From: CALJDF01 sp038121105
GTDB taxonomy: Bacteria; Pseudomonadota; Alphaproteobacteria; SHVP01
DNA length: 64,000 nt
Assembly (NCBI GenBank): GCA_038121105.1
Contig: JAYONB010000012.1
Coordinates: 14,513 to 78,512, forward strand
Direction of reading: 5' to 3'
In this document: in pieces, positions 7,930 to 15,828 of the stretch
How the letters are laid out: every line of letters starts with the position of its first letter
Position numbering within the stretch: the first letter of the stretch is position 1
Notes under the pieces: model-generated
The model's input: only the letters and a program-made list of their open reading frames with translations
The model's database searches: none
Told to the model about the DNA's origin: nothing
Position numbers and translations under genes: made by a program

Positions 7930-8565
7930 CTAGTTGACGGGTGTGTCGGGGAAGGTCACGCCTACCATGCAGTCGCGGGTAACCAGGGCGGCGAGCTGCT
8001 CTTCGGTCATTCCCTCGGTCCCGGCGGGACGTGGCGGCAACACGAGGTAGCGCATGTCGGCGGTCGAATCGACGACCTTGATCTCGACCGAATCGTCTAG
8101 CTGGGTGCCGAATTCATCCAGCACACCACGGGGATCGATCACCACCCGGCCGCGATATTCCTTGCTTTTGTACCAATCCGGCGGCGGGCCGAGCAGAACC
8201 CGCGGATAGCACGAGCACAACGTACAAACCACGACGTGGTGTAGCGTGTCGGTATTCTCGAGGACGACGAGGTTCGGCGCCGGGCCCACGTCATAGCCCA
8301 ACGCCTCGATGGCAGTTTTTGGATCGGCCAGGAGTTGGGCTTTGAATGCGGGATCGACCCAGGCCCTGGCGACAACCTTGGCGCCGTCCGCCGGGCTGAC
8401 ACTGTCGGTCTTGTCGACCTGGCGACGAAGATCATCCGCCGAAAAGATGTTCTTCTCGATCAACAACTCGCGGATCGCCTGCTCGAGAAGGTCGAATTCC
8501 GTCGGCGCTTTTCCCTCTTCGATCGGCGCGTGGTCGTCGTGGTCGTGATCGTGGTGATGGGCCAT
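7930..8565 (-). CDS. Cobalt-type nitrile hydratase alpha / thiocyanate hydrolase gamma subunit
   Basis: Metal-binding catalytic subunit (211 aa) of the nitrile hydratase family. The metal-claw motif VCTLCSC (C114, C117, C119) has Thr after the first Cys, the form associated with low-spin Co(III) rather than Fe enzymes; C117 and C119 would be oxidised to sulfinic and sulfenic acids. PPDWYKSKEYRGRVV following the claw is also conserved. The N-terminus is rich in His and Asp (AHHHDHDHDDH), which could help load metal. The two upstream genes encode the halves of the beta subunit. Nitrile hydration and thiocyanate hydrolysis are both possible. Confidence 0.93.
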   Translation of the reverse strand: MAHHHDHDHDDHAPIEEGKAPTEFDLLEQAIRELLIEKNIFSADDLRRQVDKTDSVSPADGAKVVARAWVDPAFKAQLLADPKTAIEALGYDVGPAPNLVVLENTDTLHHVVVCTLCSCYPRVLLGPPPDWYKSKEYRGRVVIDPRGVLDEFGTQLDDSVEIKVVDSTADMRYLVLPPRPAGTEGMTEEQLAALVTRDCMVGVTFPDTPVN

Positions 8566-8574
8566 GAGTCCTCG

Positions 8575-8859
8575 CTAGTCGGCGTCGAGCCAGTGTTCGT
8601 AAATGTCCGCACACACGGTATCGGCAGCGGGTCCGCGGTAGTCGGGCCACACGTCTTTTTGGAGGAACCGCACGAGATAGAGCGGTTTTTTCGGCAAACC
8701 TTCCTTGCCGTAGGCCAATTCTTCCGGATTGCGGAATTCGCCATGAATGGACTCGATAACGCCTGGTTTGCCCCGAAGGAAAAACGGCGTCCGAATATGT
8801 CCCGGCGGGTCGCCTTCTTTGACGAGGACTCGTTGGCCCACCTTGAAGGTCGCATTCAT
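8575..8859 (-). CDS. Nitrile hydratase beta subunit, C-terminal half as a separate protein
   Basis: 94 aa SH3-like domain matching the C-terminal half of nitrile hydratase beta: FKVGQRVLVKEGDPPGHIRTP, RGKPGVIESIHG and PLYLVRFLQKDVWPD. A longer open frame exists upstream, but the ATG at 8859 is chosen because the protein aligns from there and the ATGA overlap with the upstream beta-N gene (stop at 8856-8858) shows coupling. In thiocyanate hydrolase the alpha subunit is exactly this half, made as its own chain. It completes the substrate channel around the cobalt site. Confidence 0.9.
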   Translation of the reverse strand: MNATFKVGQRVLVKEGDPPGHIRTPFFLRGKPGVIESIHGEFRNPEELAYGKEGLPKKPLYLVRFLQKDVWPDYRGPAADTVCADIYEHWLDAD

Positions 8860-9158
8860 CCTGCCGCCCTCTCTCGTAGCTGGGCCAGGCGAGTAGCGAT
8901 TTCGTCCTCGGACAACATGCCTTTTTCGACGATCAAGATGCGAATGGCCGCTAGCCACTTCTGGTAGTAGCTGAACGACATGTAATCCTTTTCCGGCAGC
9001 GACTCGATGGCCCGGCGCAATTCGTCGACGCGAAACCGACGGCCGTCGAGCATCAGCTTGAGAACGGCGTCTACGCGATTGTCCCAATCGGTACGGTCGT
9101 GATCGCGTTGGTCAATCGGACCGAAGTCCTTCCCGCCCAAATCATGAGGTCCTGGCAT
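8856..9158 (-). CDS. Nitrile hydratase beta subunit, N-terminal half as a separate protein
   Basis: 100 aa from the ATG at 9158 (MPGPHDLGGKDFGPID); ATG 9167 or a further upstream start is possible and no clear ribosome-binding site marks either. It matches the N-terminal half of nitrile hydratase beta: the HDLGG entry motif, DELRRAIESLP with an Arg that in the family approaches the cysteine oxides of alpha, and SYYQKWLAA. It is first in an operon with the C-half and the alpha subunit. The order N-half, C-half, alpha-like equals scnB-scnA-scnC of thiocyanate hydrolase. Confidence 0.88.
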   Translation of the reverse strand: MPGPHDLGGKDFGPIDQRDHDRTDWDNRVDAVLKLMLDGRRFRVDELRRAIESLPEKDYMSFSYYQKWLAAIRILIVEKGMLSEDEIATRLAQLRERAAG

Positions 9159-9274
9159 ACGGTGCATTACAGGGGTTCGCAGCGCAAACGTCAATTGTTT
9201 GACGCCTTGTCTTTGGCTGCAGCCCCCTGCGGGCTCACATGGTAAAACTTTGAAACCCTAAAGGGGGACTTTGG

Positions 9275-9910
9275 TTGTTTGACATTTCTCTTGATGCGAT
9301 CACGGCACTGACAAGCGTCATTCTGATCGACATCGTTCTCGCCGGCGACAATGCGATCGCGGTGGGGATGGCGGCGAACGGACTGCCGGCGTCGCAGCGC
9401 GGCAAAGTAATCCTGGTCGGTATCGCCGCGGCGACCATTTTGCGCATCGGCTTTGCCCTTATTGCCAGCCAGCTGATGGCGATCATCGGCCTGTTGCTCG
9501 CCGGCGGAATATTGCTTCTCTGGGTGTCGTGGAAACTATGGCGTGAGTTGCATGCCAGCGGCCGCGCCGCGGAGCACGAGGGCGAACTCGTTCTGGAGGG
9601 TGCGCCAACGTCCGACGCACCGACCAAGACGTTCGGTCAGGCCACGGTTCAAATAATCGCGGCGGATGTATCGATGTCGCTCGACAACGTTCTGGCCGTC
9701 GCCGGCGCGGCGCACGAACACCCGCGAATTCTCGCGCTGGGCTTGATTCTCTCGGTGGCCTTGATGGGGGCGGCGGCTGTCGTGATCGCCAAGCTGCTCG
9801 ACCGCTTCAGGTGGATCGCCTATGTCGGGCTCATCGTCATTCTTATCGTCGCCGTACGCATGATCTGGGACGGCGGGTTGGATGTCTTTGCGCACCTCAA
9901 CGGCGGGTAG
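9275..9910 (+). CDS. TerC/YjbE-family integral membrane protein
   Basis: 211 aa with about six to seven membrane helices. The paired motifs DIVLAGDNAIAV near residue 20 and DVSMSLDNVLAVAG near residue 130 define TerC-like proteins, several of which are involved in Mn2+ or other metal export. The start is a TTG at 9275 with AGGGGG eight nt upstream. It sits between the nitrile hydratase operon (divergent) and the second beta-N gene (convergent, overlapping its stop by 14 bp). A link to metal handling for the cobalt enzyme is only an inference. Confidence 0.85.
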   Translation: MFDISLDAITALTSVILIDIVLAGDNAIAVGMAANGLPASQRGKVILVGIAAATILRIGFALIASQLMAIIGLLLAGGILLLWVSWKLWRELHASGRAAEHEGELVLEGAPTSDAPTKTFGQATVQIIAADVSMSLDNVLAVAGAAHEHPRILALGLILSVALMGAAAVVIAKLLDRFRWIAYVGLIVILIVAVRMIWDGGLDVFAHLNGG

Positions 9911-10202
9911 GCTGCGCCCGAAGGTCCGCGATGCGTTTCTCGATCTCGGCCTCGCTAAAGAGACCCTTCTCGATCGTCAGCAGATGAAGTGCAGCGAGCC
10001 ACTTTTGGTAGAAGGTGAACGATAGATAATCCCGGGGCGGCAGCGACTCGATCGCGCGCCGCACTTCATCGACGGACCAATAACCGCGATCTCTTAGCGT
10101 GTATTGCATCGCATCGACCCGTTTGTCTCGCAAGCTGCGCACGTGGTCGGCCCGATCAATGGGGCCGAAATCGCGGCCGCCGAGGTCGTGAGGTCCAGGC
10201 AT
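9897..10202 (-). CDS. Second nitrile hydratase beta-N-like protein (possible activator/metallochaperone)
   Basis: 101 aa from the ATG at 10202, closely similar to the operon beta-N protein: MPGPHDLGG[KR]DFGPID, DE[LV]RRAIESLP, [KR]DY[ML]SF and [YF]YQKWLAA. The arginine of RRAIE is kept; the SYY motif is TFY here. No C-half or alpha gene lies next to it. Nitrile hydratase and thiocyanate hydrolase activators (P14K, NhlE, P15K) are known to resemble the beta N-terminal half and insert cobalt by subunit exchange, so this copy may be the activator. An alternative second structural subunit is equally possible. Confidence 0.8.
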   Translation of the reverse strand: MPGPHDLGGRDFGPIDRADHVRSLRDKRVDAMQYTLRDRGYWSVDEVRRAIESLPPRDYLSFTFYQKWLAALHLLTIEKGLFSEAEIEKRIADLRAQPTRR

Positions 10203-10300
10203 AAGGCCATTACAGCGCCGAGCTCTGCCGCAGGTCAAACTCTGGTCGGTTGATGACACCGCCCTGCGCCCCTAGGCTCGACCGAAACGGGGAGAAACCG

Positions 10301-10711
10301 ATGCAGGATCCGATATTCCATGTTGCCTTTGCCGTCGACGATCTCTCGACGGCACGCGATTTCTACATCAGCACGCTGGGCTGCAAAGAGCGCACCGACA
10401 CCAGCGGCAAGAGCTACGCGGTGATCAATTTTTTCGGCGCGCAGATGGTCTTGATAGAAGCACCCGATGAGGTTGAACCGAGCAAGGCCGATCCGTCCGT
10501 GGAGCCCTACAAGCACTTCGGGCTGATCATGGATTGGGAAGACTGGAACGACTTGGCGGACGAACTGCGCGCCAAGAACGTCGACTTTCGAATCAAGCCG
10601 AACGTCAAGGATCACCCGGATATCGGGACCGTGGGCAATATGTTCGTCGCCGACCCAGCTGGTAACTATCTCGAGTTCAAGTCCTACAAAGATAAGACCA
10701 AAATTCTTTAG
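10301..10711 (+). CDS. VOC (glyoxalase/bleomycin resistance) family protein
   Basis: 136 aa vicinal-oxygen-chelate protein with two beta-alpha-beta-beta modules. Likely metal ligands are His in IFHVAFAVDD, His in YKHFGLIM and Glu in NYLEFKSYK. The start at 10301 follows GGGGAGA; a longer frame exists but lacks this site. The family covers glyoxalases, dioxygenases and resistance proteins, so the reaction cannot be assigned. It converges on the methyltransferase gene with a 4 bp overlap. Confidence 0.82.
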   Translation: MQDPIFHVAFAVDDLSTARDFYISTLGCKERTDTSGKSYAVINFFGAQMVLIEAPDEVEPSKADPSVEPYKHFGLIMDWEDWNDLADELRAKNVDFRIKPNVKDHPDIGTVGNMFVADPAGNYLEFKSYKDKTKIL

Positions 10712-11514
10712 GGCTTTCGCGCGACCAAACTGGCGTAGGCGATGTGGCCGAAGAACGAACCATCGGCGGCCCGGCGCCGCGCTTCGGCCTTCAGTGCGTT
10801 TGCAAGATCGTCCCCGATGACCCCTTGCGCGGCGAGAACCTCTGCGCCTCGCTCTGCGTGCCCGAGCATATAAGCGGGATCGACGACCTCGGCGTAACCA
10901 TGGCTGCGGAAACGCTGAATCTCAAACCCCGCGGCTTTCGCCATTTCAGGCAGCCGCCGCACGATCCAGCGATCCATAACATTGTGTTCGGTCACCGCGC
11001 GCGAGCACGCCTGGAGCGGATCATGTTCGGCCAACGCAACGGTTGCCGACGCATAGTCACCGTCGAAGATCGCTATCCACCCGCCGGGCTTTAGAACCCG
11101 ATAGGCTTCCGTAAGGGCGCTTTGCGGTTCGGGGATATGGCACAGCGCAGTATGGAGAACGACCACATCGAACGTCCCGTCACCGAAAGCAAGGTTACGG
11201 GCATCGCCGACCTCGAAGGAAAGTTTCGGATCGTCCGGCGCGATCTCGCGCGCCCGCTCGATCAAGATCGGTGAGGGGTCCAGACCAAGCACGGAAGCAG
11301 GCGCATCAAGCGCCGCGAGGACGCGCGCTACCGGACCGGTGCCGCACCCGATTTCGACCACCTGCGCATCTGTTGGCCAGTCGATGTCGCCCAGATAGGT
11401 GTCGAGCATCGCGCGTTGGTCGGGATGCGCCGCACGCACCTCAAGCCGGTCAGCGATCGTGCGCACAACTTCGGGATCGGTATCGGCGATCTTGGCGTAA
11501 GGATCGGATGCCAC
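10708..11514 (-). CDS. Class I SAM-dependent methyltransferase
   Basis: 268 aa with the SAM-binding motif VEIGCGTGPVARVL (motif I), the acidic LGLDPSP segment, SFEVGDARNL, and the UbiE-like post-motif LTEAYRVLKPGGWIAIFDGD. Methyltransferase family 11 is the likely group; the acceptor is unknown. It lies 12 nt beyond the SDR gene in the same direction and is probably co-transcribed with it. Confidence 0.85.
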   Translation of the reverse strand: MASDPYAKIADTDPEVVRTIADRLEVRAAHPDQRAMLDTYLGDIDWPTDAQVVEIGCGTGPVARVLAALDAPASVLGLDPSPILIERAREIAPDDPKLSFEVGDARNLAFGDGTFDVVVLHTALCHIPEPQSALTEAYRVLKPGGWIAIFDGDYASATVALAEHDPLQACSRAVTEHNVMDRWIVRRLPEMAKAAGFEIQRFRSHGYAEVVDPAYMLGHAERGAEVLAAQGVIGDDLANALKAEARRRAADGSFFGHIAYASLVARKP

Positions 11515-11526
11515 GACGAGCCTCCC

Positions 11527-12363
11527 TTAGTATTGGCGATCGCGTTTGATGGGAAAGCGCACTTTGGCGGCCGCTTCTTCCGGCGGCAGATCGAGGTCCC
11601 AAAGCTTGGCGACATATCGGTCGCCGCGTCGTCCATTGGAAAGATCGGAGACCAAGTACTGAATGGGCGGCACCATGATCACCGGCTCGAAAAGATTTCC
11701 GTCCGCGCCGGCCCGCGACTTGTCACCCACCTTCCCGGGGATCATCGCCGTGTCGGTCGCACCGCCCGGCAATAAAGCATTCACCGTAATATCGGTGTCC
11801 TCGAGGTCCTGTGCCATGATCATGGTCAGGCCCTCGACCGCCCATTTCGATGCGCCATAGGGCGCGTAGCCCCGCCGCTGCATGGTAATCAGGCTGGTCG
11901 ACACATTGACGATCCGCCCCCAACCCTCCGCTTGAAGGTGCGGCACGGCGGCCTTGGCCATGTTGAAGACACCGTTAATGTTGGTGTCGATCATCATGCC
12001 CCACGTCTCGTCGGGGATGGACCAGAACGCCGGTCGTTTCTTGACGAAATCCTCGTCGACATAAGTCATGCCACGGCCCGCATTGTTCACCACGACATGG
12101 AGATGACCCCACTTGTCTTTGGCGTCCTGCATCACCCGCTCACAATCGTCGACCTTGGTCACATCGGCTTGTAGCGCCAAGACACAATCGTCTCCGCCGA
12201 TGGCGGCACAATCTGCGGCGGTTTGCTGAAGTTCGCCGCCCTCACGCGCCGCGGTGATCGCCACCTTTGCTCCGGCCTCGGCAAGGCCTAGCGCCATGGC
12301 ACGTCCCAGCCCGCGACCACCTCCGGTGATGACCACAACCTTATCTTTGATCGACTCATGCAT
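11527..12363 (-). CDS. SDR-family oxidoreductase
   Basis: 278 aa short-chain dehydrogenase. The nucleotide-binding GGGRGLGRAMALG, the NNAGRG structural motif and the YGASK catalytic pair are all present. An inserted segment near residues 115-130 (DEDFVKKRPAFWSIPDETW) and a long C-terminal tail set it apart from simple 250 aa SDRs. The ATG at 12363 follows GGGGTGA. It is upstream of the methyltransferase in the same transcription unit; substrate unknown. Confidence 0.87.
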   Translation of the reverse strand: MHESIKDKVVVITGGGRGLGRAMALGLAEAGAKVAITAAREGGELQQTAADCAAIGGDDCVLALQADVTKVDDCERVMQDAKDKWGHLHVVVNNAGRGMTYVDEDFVKKRPAFWSIPDETWGMMIDTNINGVFNMAKAAVPHLQAEGWGRIVNVSTSLITMQRRGYAPYGASKWAVEGLTMIMAQDLEDTDITVNALLPGGATDTAMIPGKVGDKSRAGADGNLFEPVIMVPPIQYLVSDLSNGRRGDRYVAKLWDLDLPPEEAAAKVRFPIKRDRQY

Positions 12364-12514
12364 TGGCGTTCACCCCATTGTGTATGCCGCGATTTATGAC
12401 GCCGTAACCTATGAAGCCCGCGCAGGGTGGGCAATGGCTCTTGCTACAATTTGGCGGCTCACAAGCGGCTCCCTATGATGCGGTCCTAATCCAAACGCAT
12501 AAAGGCTTGGGACC

Positions 12515-13342
12515 ATGGCACTCGCTGAATCGCCGGCCAACAAACGCATCAAAGGCTTGAAGGTCGCCCACGCCGACCGTCAAGGAAGCGCGCACGCCGT
12601 TATTTTGGAGCCGAGTCCACGCCGGGTCCGGGTGAAGTTTAACGGCGAAACCATCGCGGATTCGAGCAACATGCAGCTATTGCACGAGGATGGCCATCTA
12701 CCGATCTATTACTTTCCGATGGCGGATGTCCGCATGGACCTGCTCGAAAAGACCGCGCATTCGACGCATTGCCCGCACAAAGGCGATGCGTCCTATTGGA
12801 CCGTTCGCGTCGGCGACCGCGAAGCGGAGAATGCGGTTTGGGGCTACGAAGATCCGCTCCCCATCCAGCCCGGATTGAAAGGCTTGGTCGCGTTCTATTG
12901 GAACCGCATGGACCAGTGGTTCGAAGAGGACGAAGAGATATTCGTACACCCGCGCGACCCCTATAAGCGGATCGACACCATCACGTCGTCGCGCCGCGTT
13001 ACGGTCACCCTCGACGGCACGGTCTTCGCCGACACCACCAATGCCGTCTTCTTGTTCGAAACGGGCCTGCCGACCCGCTACTACATCCCCAAGAAGGATG
13101 TCAGCGGCACCCTGACCCCCTCGGACACCCAAACAGCCTGCCCCTACAAAGGGGTCGCGCATTACTTCAATGTCGATGTCCGGGGGAAGACCCACGAGGA
13201 TATCGTGTGGTACTACCCCGATCCGATCCCGGAGATTCCGAAGATCAAAGACCTCCTGTGCTTCTATAACGAAAAGGTCGACGCGATTGCCGTCGACGGG
13301 CAGGAAATTCCGAAACAACCGTCGCCCTGGTCGGACGGTTAG
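12515..13342 (+). CDS. Protein with two tandem DUF427 domains
   Basis: 275 aa made of two copies of the DUF427 fold. The first half has IYYFPMADVRMDLL, STHCPHKGDASYW and AVWGYEDPLP; the second has RYYIPKKDVSGTL, QTACPYKGVAHYF and IVWYYPDPIP. The repeated CP-[HY]-KG and W-x-Y-x-[DE]-[DP]P signatures make the duplication clear. DUF427 proteins have no firm biochemical role. The gene is followed at 15 nt by the isocitrate-lyase-family gene in the same direction, so they are probably co-transcribed. Confidence 0.85.
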   Translation: MALAESPANKRIKGLKVAHADRQGSAHAVILEPSPRRVRVKFNGETIADSSNMQLLHEDGHLPIYYFPMADVRMDLLEKTAHSTHCPHKGDASYWTVRVGDREAENAVWGYEDPLPIQPGLKGLVAFYWNRMDQWFEEDEEIFVHPRDPYKRIDTITSSRRVTVTLDGTVFADTTNAVFLFETGLPTRYYIPKKDVSGTLTPSDTQTACPYKGVAHYFNVDVRGKTHEDIVWYYPDPIPEIPKIKDLLCFYNEKVDAIAVDGQEIPKQPSPWSDG

Positions 13343-13357
13343 AGAAAGGCAAGAAAA

Positions 13358-14221
13358 ATGAGCGGCAAGACACTCTCGCAGCTATTGGCCGGTGACGGCA
13401 TCGTCGTTGTCCCCGGGGGCGGTACCGCCCTGGAACTTCGGCTCGCGGAACTCGCAGGGTTCCAGGCGGGCTACGTATCGGGCTATGCGACCGCTGCGGC
13501 CGTCTATGGCGTCCCCGACGTCGGCCTCATCGCATTCAACGAAGTCGAAGCCAACGTGCGGGCGATCCGCTCGGTGACCTCGATCCCCCTGATCGTCGAT
13601 TGCGATACCGGCTACGGCGACGTCGCCAACGTCATTCGCACGGTTCGCGGCTTAGAGGCACTTGGCGCGGGAGCGGCGCAGTTCGAAGATCAGACCTGGC
13701 CCAAAAAATGCGGACACATGGAAGGCAAGATCATTGAGCCGGTCGAAAAGGCCGCCGAACGCATTCGGGCCGCGGTCGCAGGCCGCAGGTCTCCAGACTT
13801 CAAGATCATCGCGCGCACCGATGCGCGCGCACCGCTCGGCATGGAAGAGGCCATGCGCCGCCTCAAAATCTATAAGGAGGCCGGCGCCGACGTCTTGTTC
13901 ATGGACGCGATCGAATCCCCCGAAGAGATGAAGCGTCAGACGACCGAACTGCCCGGCCCGCACATGGTGAATATGTCGGAAACCGGCAAGACGCCCCTGA
14001 TGTCCGCGGACGAGCTCGAAGCGCTCGGCTACAAGATCGTGATCTTCCCATCCAGTATGACCCGGATCATGGTGCGCCAGCTTTCGCAGTTCATGGCGAT
14101 GTTACGCGAAACAGGCGATTCGCGGAGTTGGCTGGATCGCATGGCCTCGCTCGACGAGACCAATGCCGCGCTTGGTCTGCCCGAGTTGGACGACGTGTCG
14201 GCGAAGATTCGCGCCGCCTGA
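13358..14221 (+). CDS. Isocitrate lyase / PEP mutase family enzyme
   Basis: 287 aa TIM-barrel lyase. Metal/substrate motifs are DCDTGYGD (residues 81-88), the ICL signature KKCGH (116-120) on the mobile active-site loop, and IIARTDAR. The KKCGH cysteine is the catalytic acid in isocitrate and methylisocitrate lyases; oxaloacetate decarboxylases and phosphonomutases of the same family usually differ here. It may therefore cleave a 2-methylisocitrate-like acid, but no other prp genes are adjacent. An AAAGGCAAG site precedes the ATG. Confidence 0.88.
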   Translation: MSGKTLSQLLAGDGIVVVPGGGTALELRLAELAGFQAGYVSGYATAAAVYGVPDVGLIAFNEVEANVRAIRSVTSIPLIVDCDTGYGDVANVIRTVRGLEALGAGAAQFEDQTWPKKCGHMEGKIIEPVEKAAERIRAAVAGRRSPDFKIIARTDARAPLGMEEAMRRLKIYKEAGADVLFMDAIESPEEMKRQTTELPGPHMVNMSETGKTPLMSADELEALGYKIVIFPSSMTRIMVRQLSQFMAMLRETGDSRSWLDRMASLDETNAALGLPELDDVSAKIRAA

Positions 14222-14228
14222 TCTAGAC

Positions 14229-14630
14229 CTAGTGAACGGGGTCGCCGGCTTGCGGCCCCTCTTTCACATAAGCGCGCGCCACCGGCGAGGCATGGTGGTG
14301 GACCAGTCGCCAGCGACCATCCTCGCGAATAAAGAAGTTTGTCGCCGCGAGAAGGTTGTTACCGACCGATTCGCCACAGGTCACGAACGCGGCGTCGCCC
14401 ACGACATGTGCTCTTGGGTCGAGGCAAGCCACACGTCCGCCGCTCCCCTCCAGTATTCCGGCCCAGCTCTCGAGAACGTCATCTCGGCCCGAGAGCGCCG
14501 GCCAGCCGGGATGCGTGCATGCCACATGGGGGCCGATCGACCATACCGCCGCCATAGCGGTCGCATCGCCCGCCTCGAACGCGTCATAGAAGGCCTTGTT
14601 CGCCGCCAACACGGCCTGTTCTTCGTCCAT
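14229..14630 (-). CDS. NTF2/SnoaL-like domain protein
   Basis: 133 aa from the ATG at 14630 (MDEEQAVLAANKAFYDAFEAGD); upstream GTG/TTG starts would add up to five residues. The pattern of helix, TAMAAVW, HPGWPALSGRDDVLESW and the C-terminal FFIREDGRWRLVHHHASP matches SnoaL_3/NTF2-like proteins, often detoxifying or binding small molecules. It converges on the lyase gene with 7 nt between stops. Function unknown beyond the fold. Confidence 0.8.
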   Translation of the reverse strand: MDEEQAVLAANKAFYDAFEAGDATAMAAVWSIGPHVACTHPGWPALSGRDDVLESWAGILEGSGGRVACLDPRAHVVGDAAFVTCGESVGNNLLAATNFFIREDGRWRLVHHHASPVARAYVKEGPQAGDPVH

Positions 14631-14905
14631 ACCGAAATCCACCAAATGTCACCACGGGCGCCAAATCATGACCGGAACGCCGCCCCAAATACAGACCAGG
14701 CCCGCGGCAACTTATCCACAGTATTTTGTTAATTCCGCTCGTCGCGACACCATATCTAGGGGGTTCGCGGTTGACTCCGTCTGACCGCGCTGCTTACCAT
14801 TCTGTGCGCAATTGAGCCCTTTCTTTGTGCCGTCAGTATTTGGTTAGTAATCGGCAGTCCGTTTCTTTCCCTTTACTTCCAAAGAACTGAGGCAAGCGGG
14901 GTACC

Positions 14906-15142
14906 ATGCTTCAATACGTCGACATTCTAAAAAACTGGATCTACCGGCTCACCGAACTCGGGATCGGACTGATCGCCCTCGGAATCGTAGTTCAGATCAT
15001 CTTCGGCGGTGACGTTGCTTTTCTGCCGACGGATATCATCGGCAATCTCACCGCTCTCATCGCCAGTCTTGGGTCGAACGGCCTCGTCGGTCTGATCGCG
15101 CTGGCAATCATTCTCTACCTGTTCACCAAGCGCGGCACATAG
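14906..15142 (+). CDS. Small two-helix membrane protein
   Basis: 78 aa with two hydrophobic segments (about residues 17-34 and 57-74) separated by a polar loop containing FLPTDIIGNLTALIASLGSNG. A GCGGGG site precedes the ATG and a strong terminator follows, so this is a genuine single-gene unit. It has the shape of small inner-membrane proteins found across alphaproteobacteria, but I cannot name a family. The 260 bp upstream, back to 14646, presumably holds its promoter. Confidence 0.72.
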   Translation: MLQYVDILKNWIYRLTELGIGLIALGIVVQIIFGGDVAFLPTDIIGNLTALIASLGSNGLVGLIALAIILYLFTKRGT

Positions 15143-15168
15143 ACACCGGTCGCGTTCTCGGAGACCCT

Positions 15169-15203
15169 GGGCTCGGCAGACCGTTGCCGAGCCCTTTTCT
15201 TTT
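15169..15203 (+). terminator. Strong Rho-independent terminator
   Basis: Perfect 10 bp stem GGGCTCGGCA (15169-15178) / TGCCGAGCCC (15185-15194) with a six-base loop, followed by TTTTCTTTT. It ends the small membrane protein transcript. The recX start codon lies only 3 nt beyond the T tract. Confidence 0.9.
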
Positions 15204-15205
15204 CG

Positions 15206-15787
15206 ATGACGGAACAAAAACAAGCTTCTCAGCGGAAGCGTCGCCAGCCGCGCAAGGTTACGCCCAACTCATTACGCAATGCCGCGCTCTATTACCTTCA
15301 GCGCTATGCGTCCTCTTCGGAGAACTTGCGCGAAGTCCTGACCCGGCGTGTCCGGCGCGCCGAACGCCACCACGAGACAGACCGCGAGAAGGCGGCAAGT
15401 TGGATCGACACCATTGTTTGCGACTTCCAGAAGAGCGGCATGTTGGACGATCGCACCTACGCGCAAGCCCGCGTTCAAACGATGTTTCGACAAGGACGAT
15501 CACAACGACGCATGGTGCTCGAACTCCGTAGCAAAGGTGTCGCCCCTGAAGATATCGATGCAGCCCTTGCGACCCTGTCAACGGAACACCAAAAACCAGA
15601 TCGGGCGGCAGCCCTGCGCTACGTCAAACGCCGACGCCTCGGCCCCTACCGACAACGCGCGCGGGAGGAGCACCGAGACCGCGATCTAGCGGCCGTCGCA
15701 CGCGCCGGGTTCGACTACGACACCGCACGCCGCGTGATCGACGCCGAATCAGCCGAAAGCCTGGAAGAAGAGTTCTTGCAAGACTGA
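15206..15787 (+). CDS. recX: Regulatory protein RecX
   Basis: 193 aa. RecX binds the RecA filament and limits recombination and SOS. The three-helix repeats are visible: NAALYYLQRYASSSENLREVLTRRV, DFQKSGMLDDRTYAQARVQ, and GRSQRRMVLELRSKGVAPEDID, the last two being classic RecX blocks. The N-terminal 15 residues are basic and may not be translated. The ATG at 15206 sits directly behind the upstream terminator, so the transcript must start inside or just before that hairpin, or translation begins further downstream. recA is not next to it. Confidence 0.88.
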   Translation: MTEQKQASQRKRRQPRKVTPNSLRNAALYYLQRYASSSENLREVLTRRVRRAERHHETDREKAASWIDTIVCDFQKSGMLDDRTYAQARVQTMFRQGRSQRRMVLELRSKGVAPEDIDAALATLSTEHQKPDRAAALRYVKRRRLGPYRQRAREEHRDRDLAAVARAGFDYDTARRVIDAESAESLEEEFLQD

Positions 15788-15828
15788 GGGCGGGCCCTAC
15801 CCTGGCGGCTCCAGATACCGGAGGCTTC

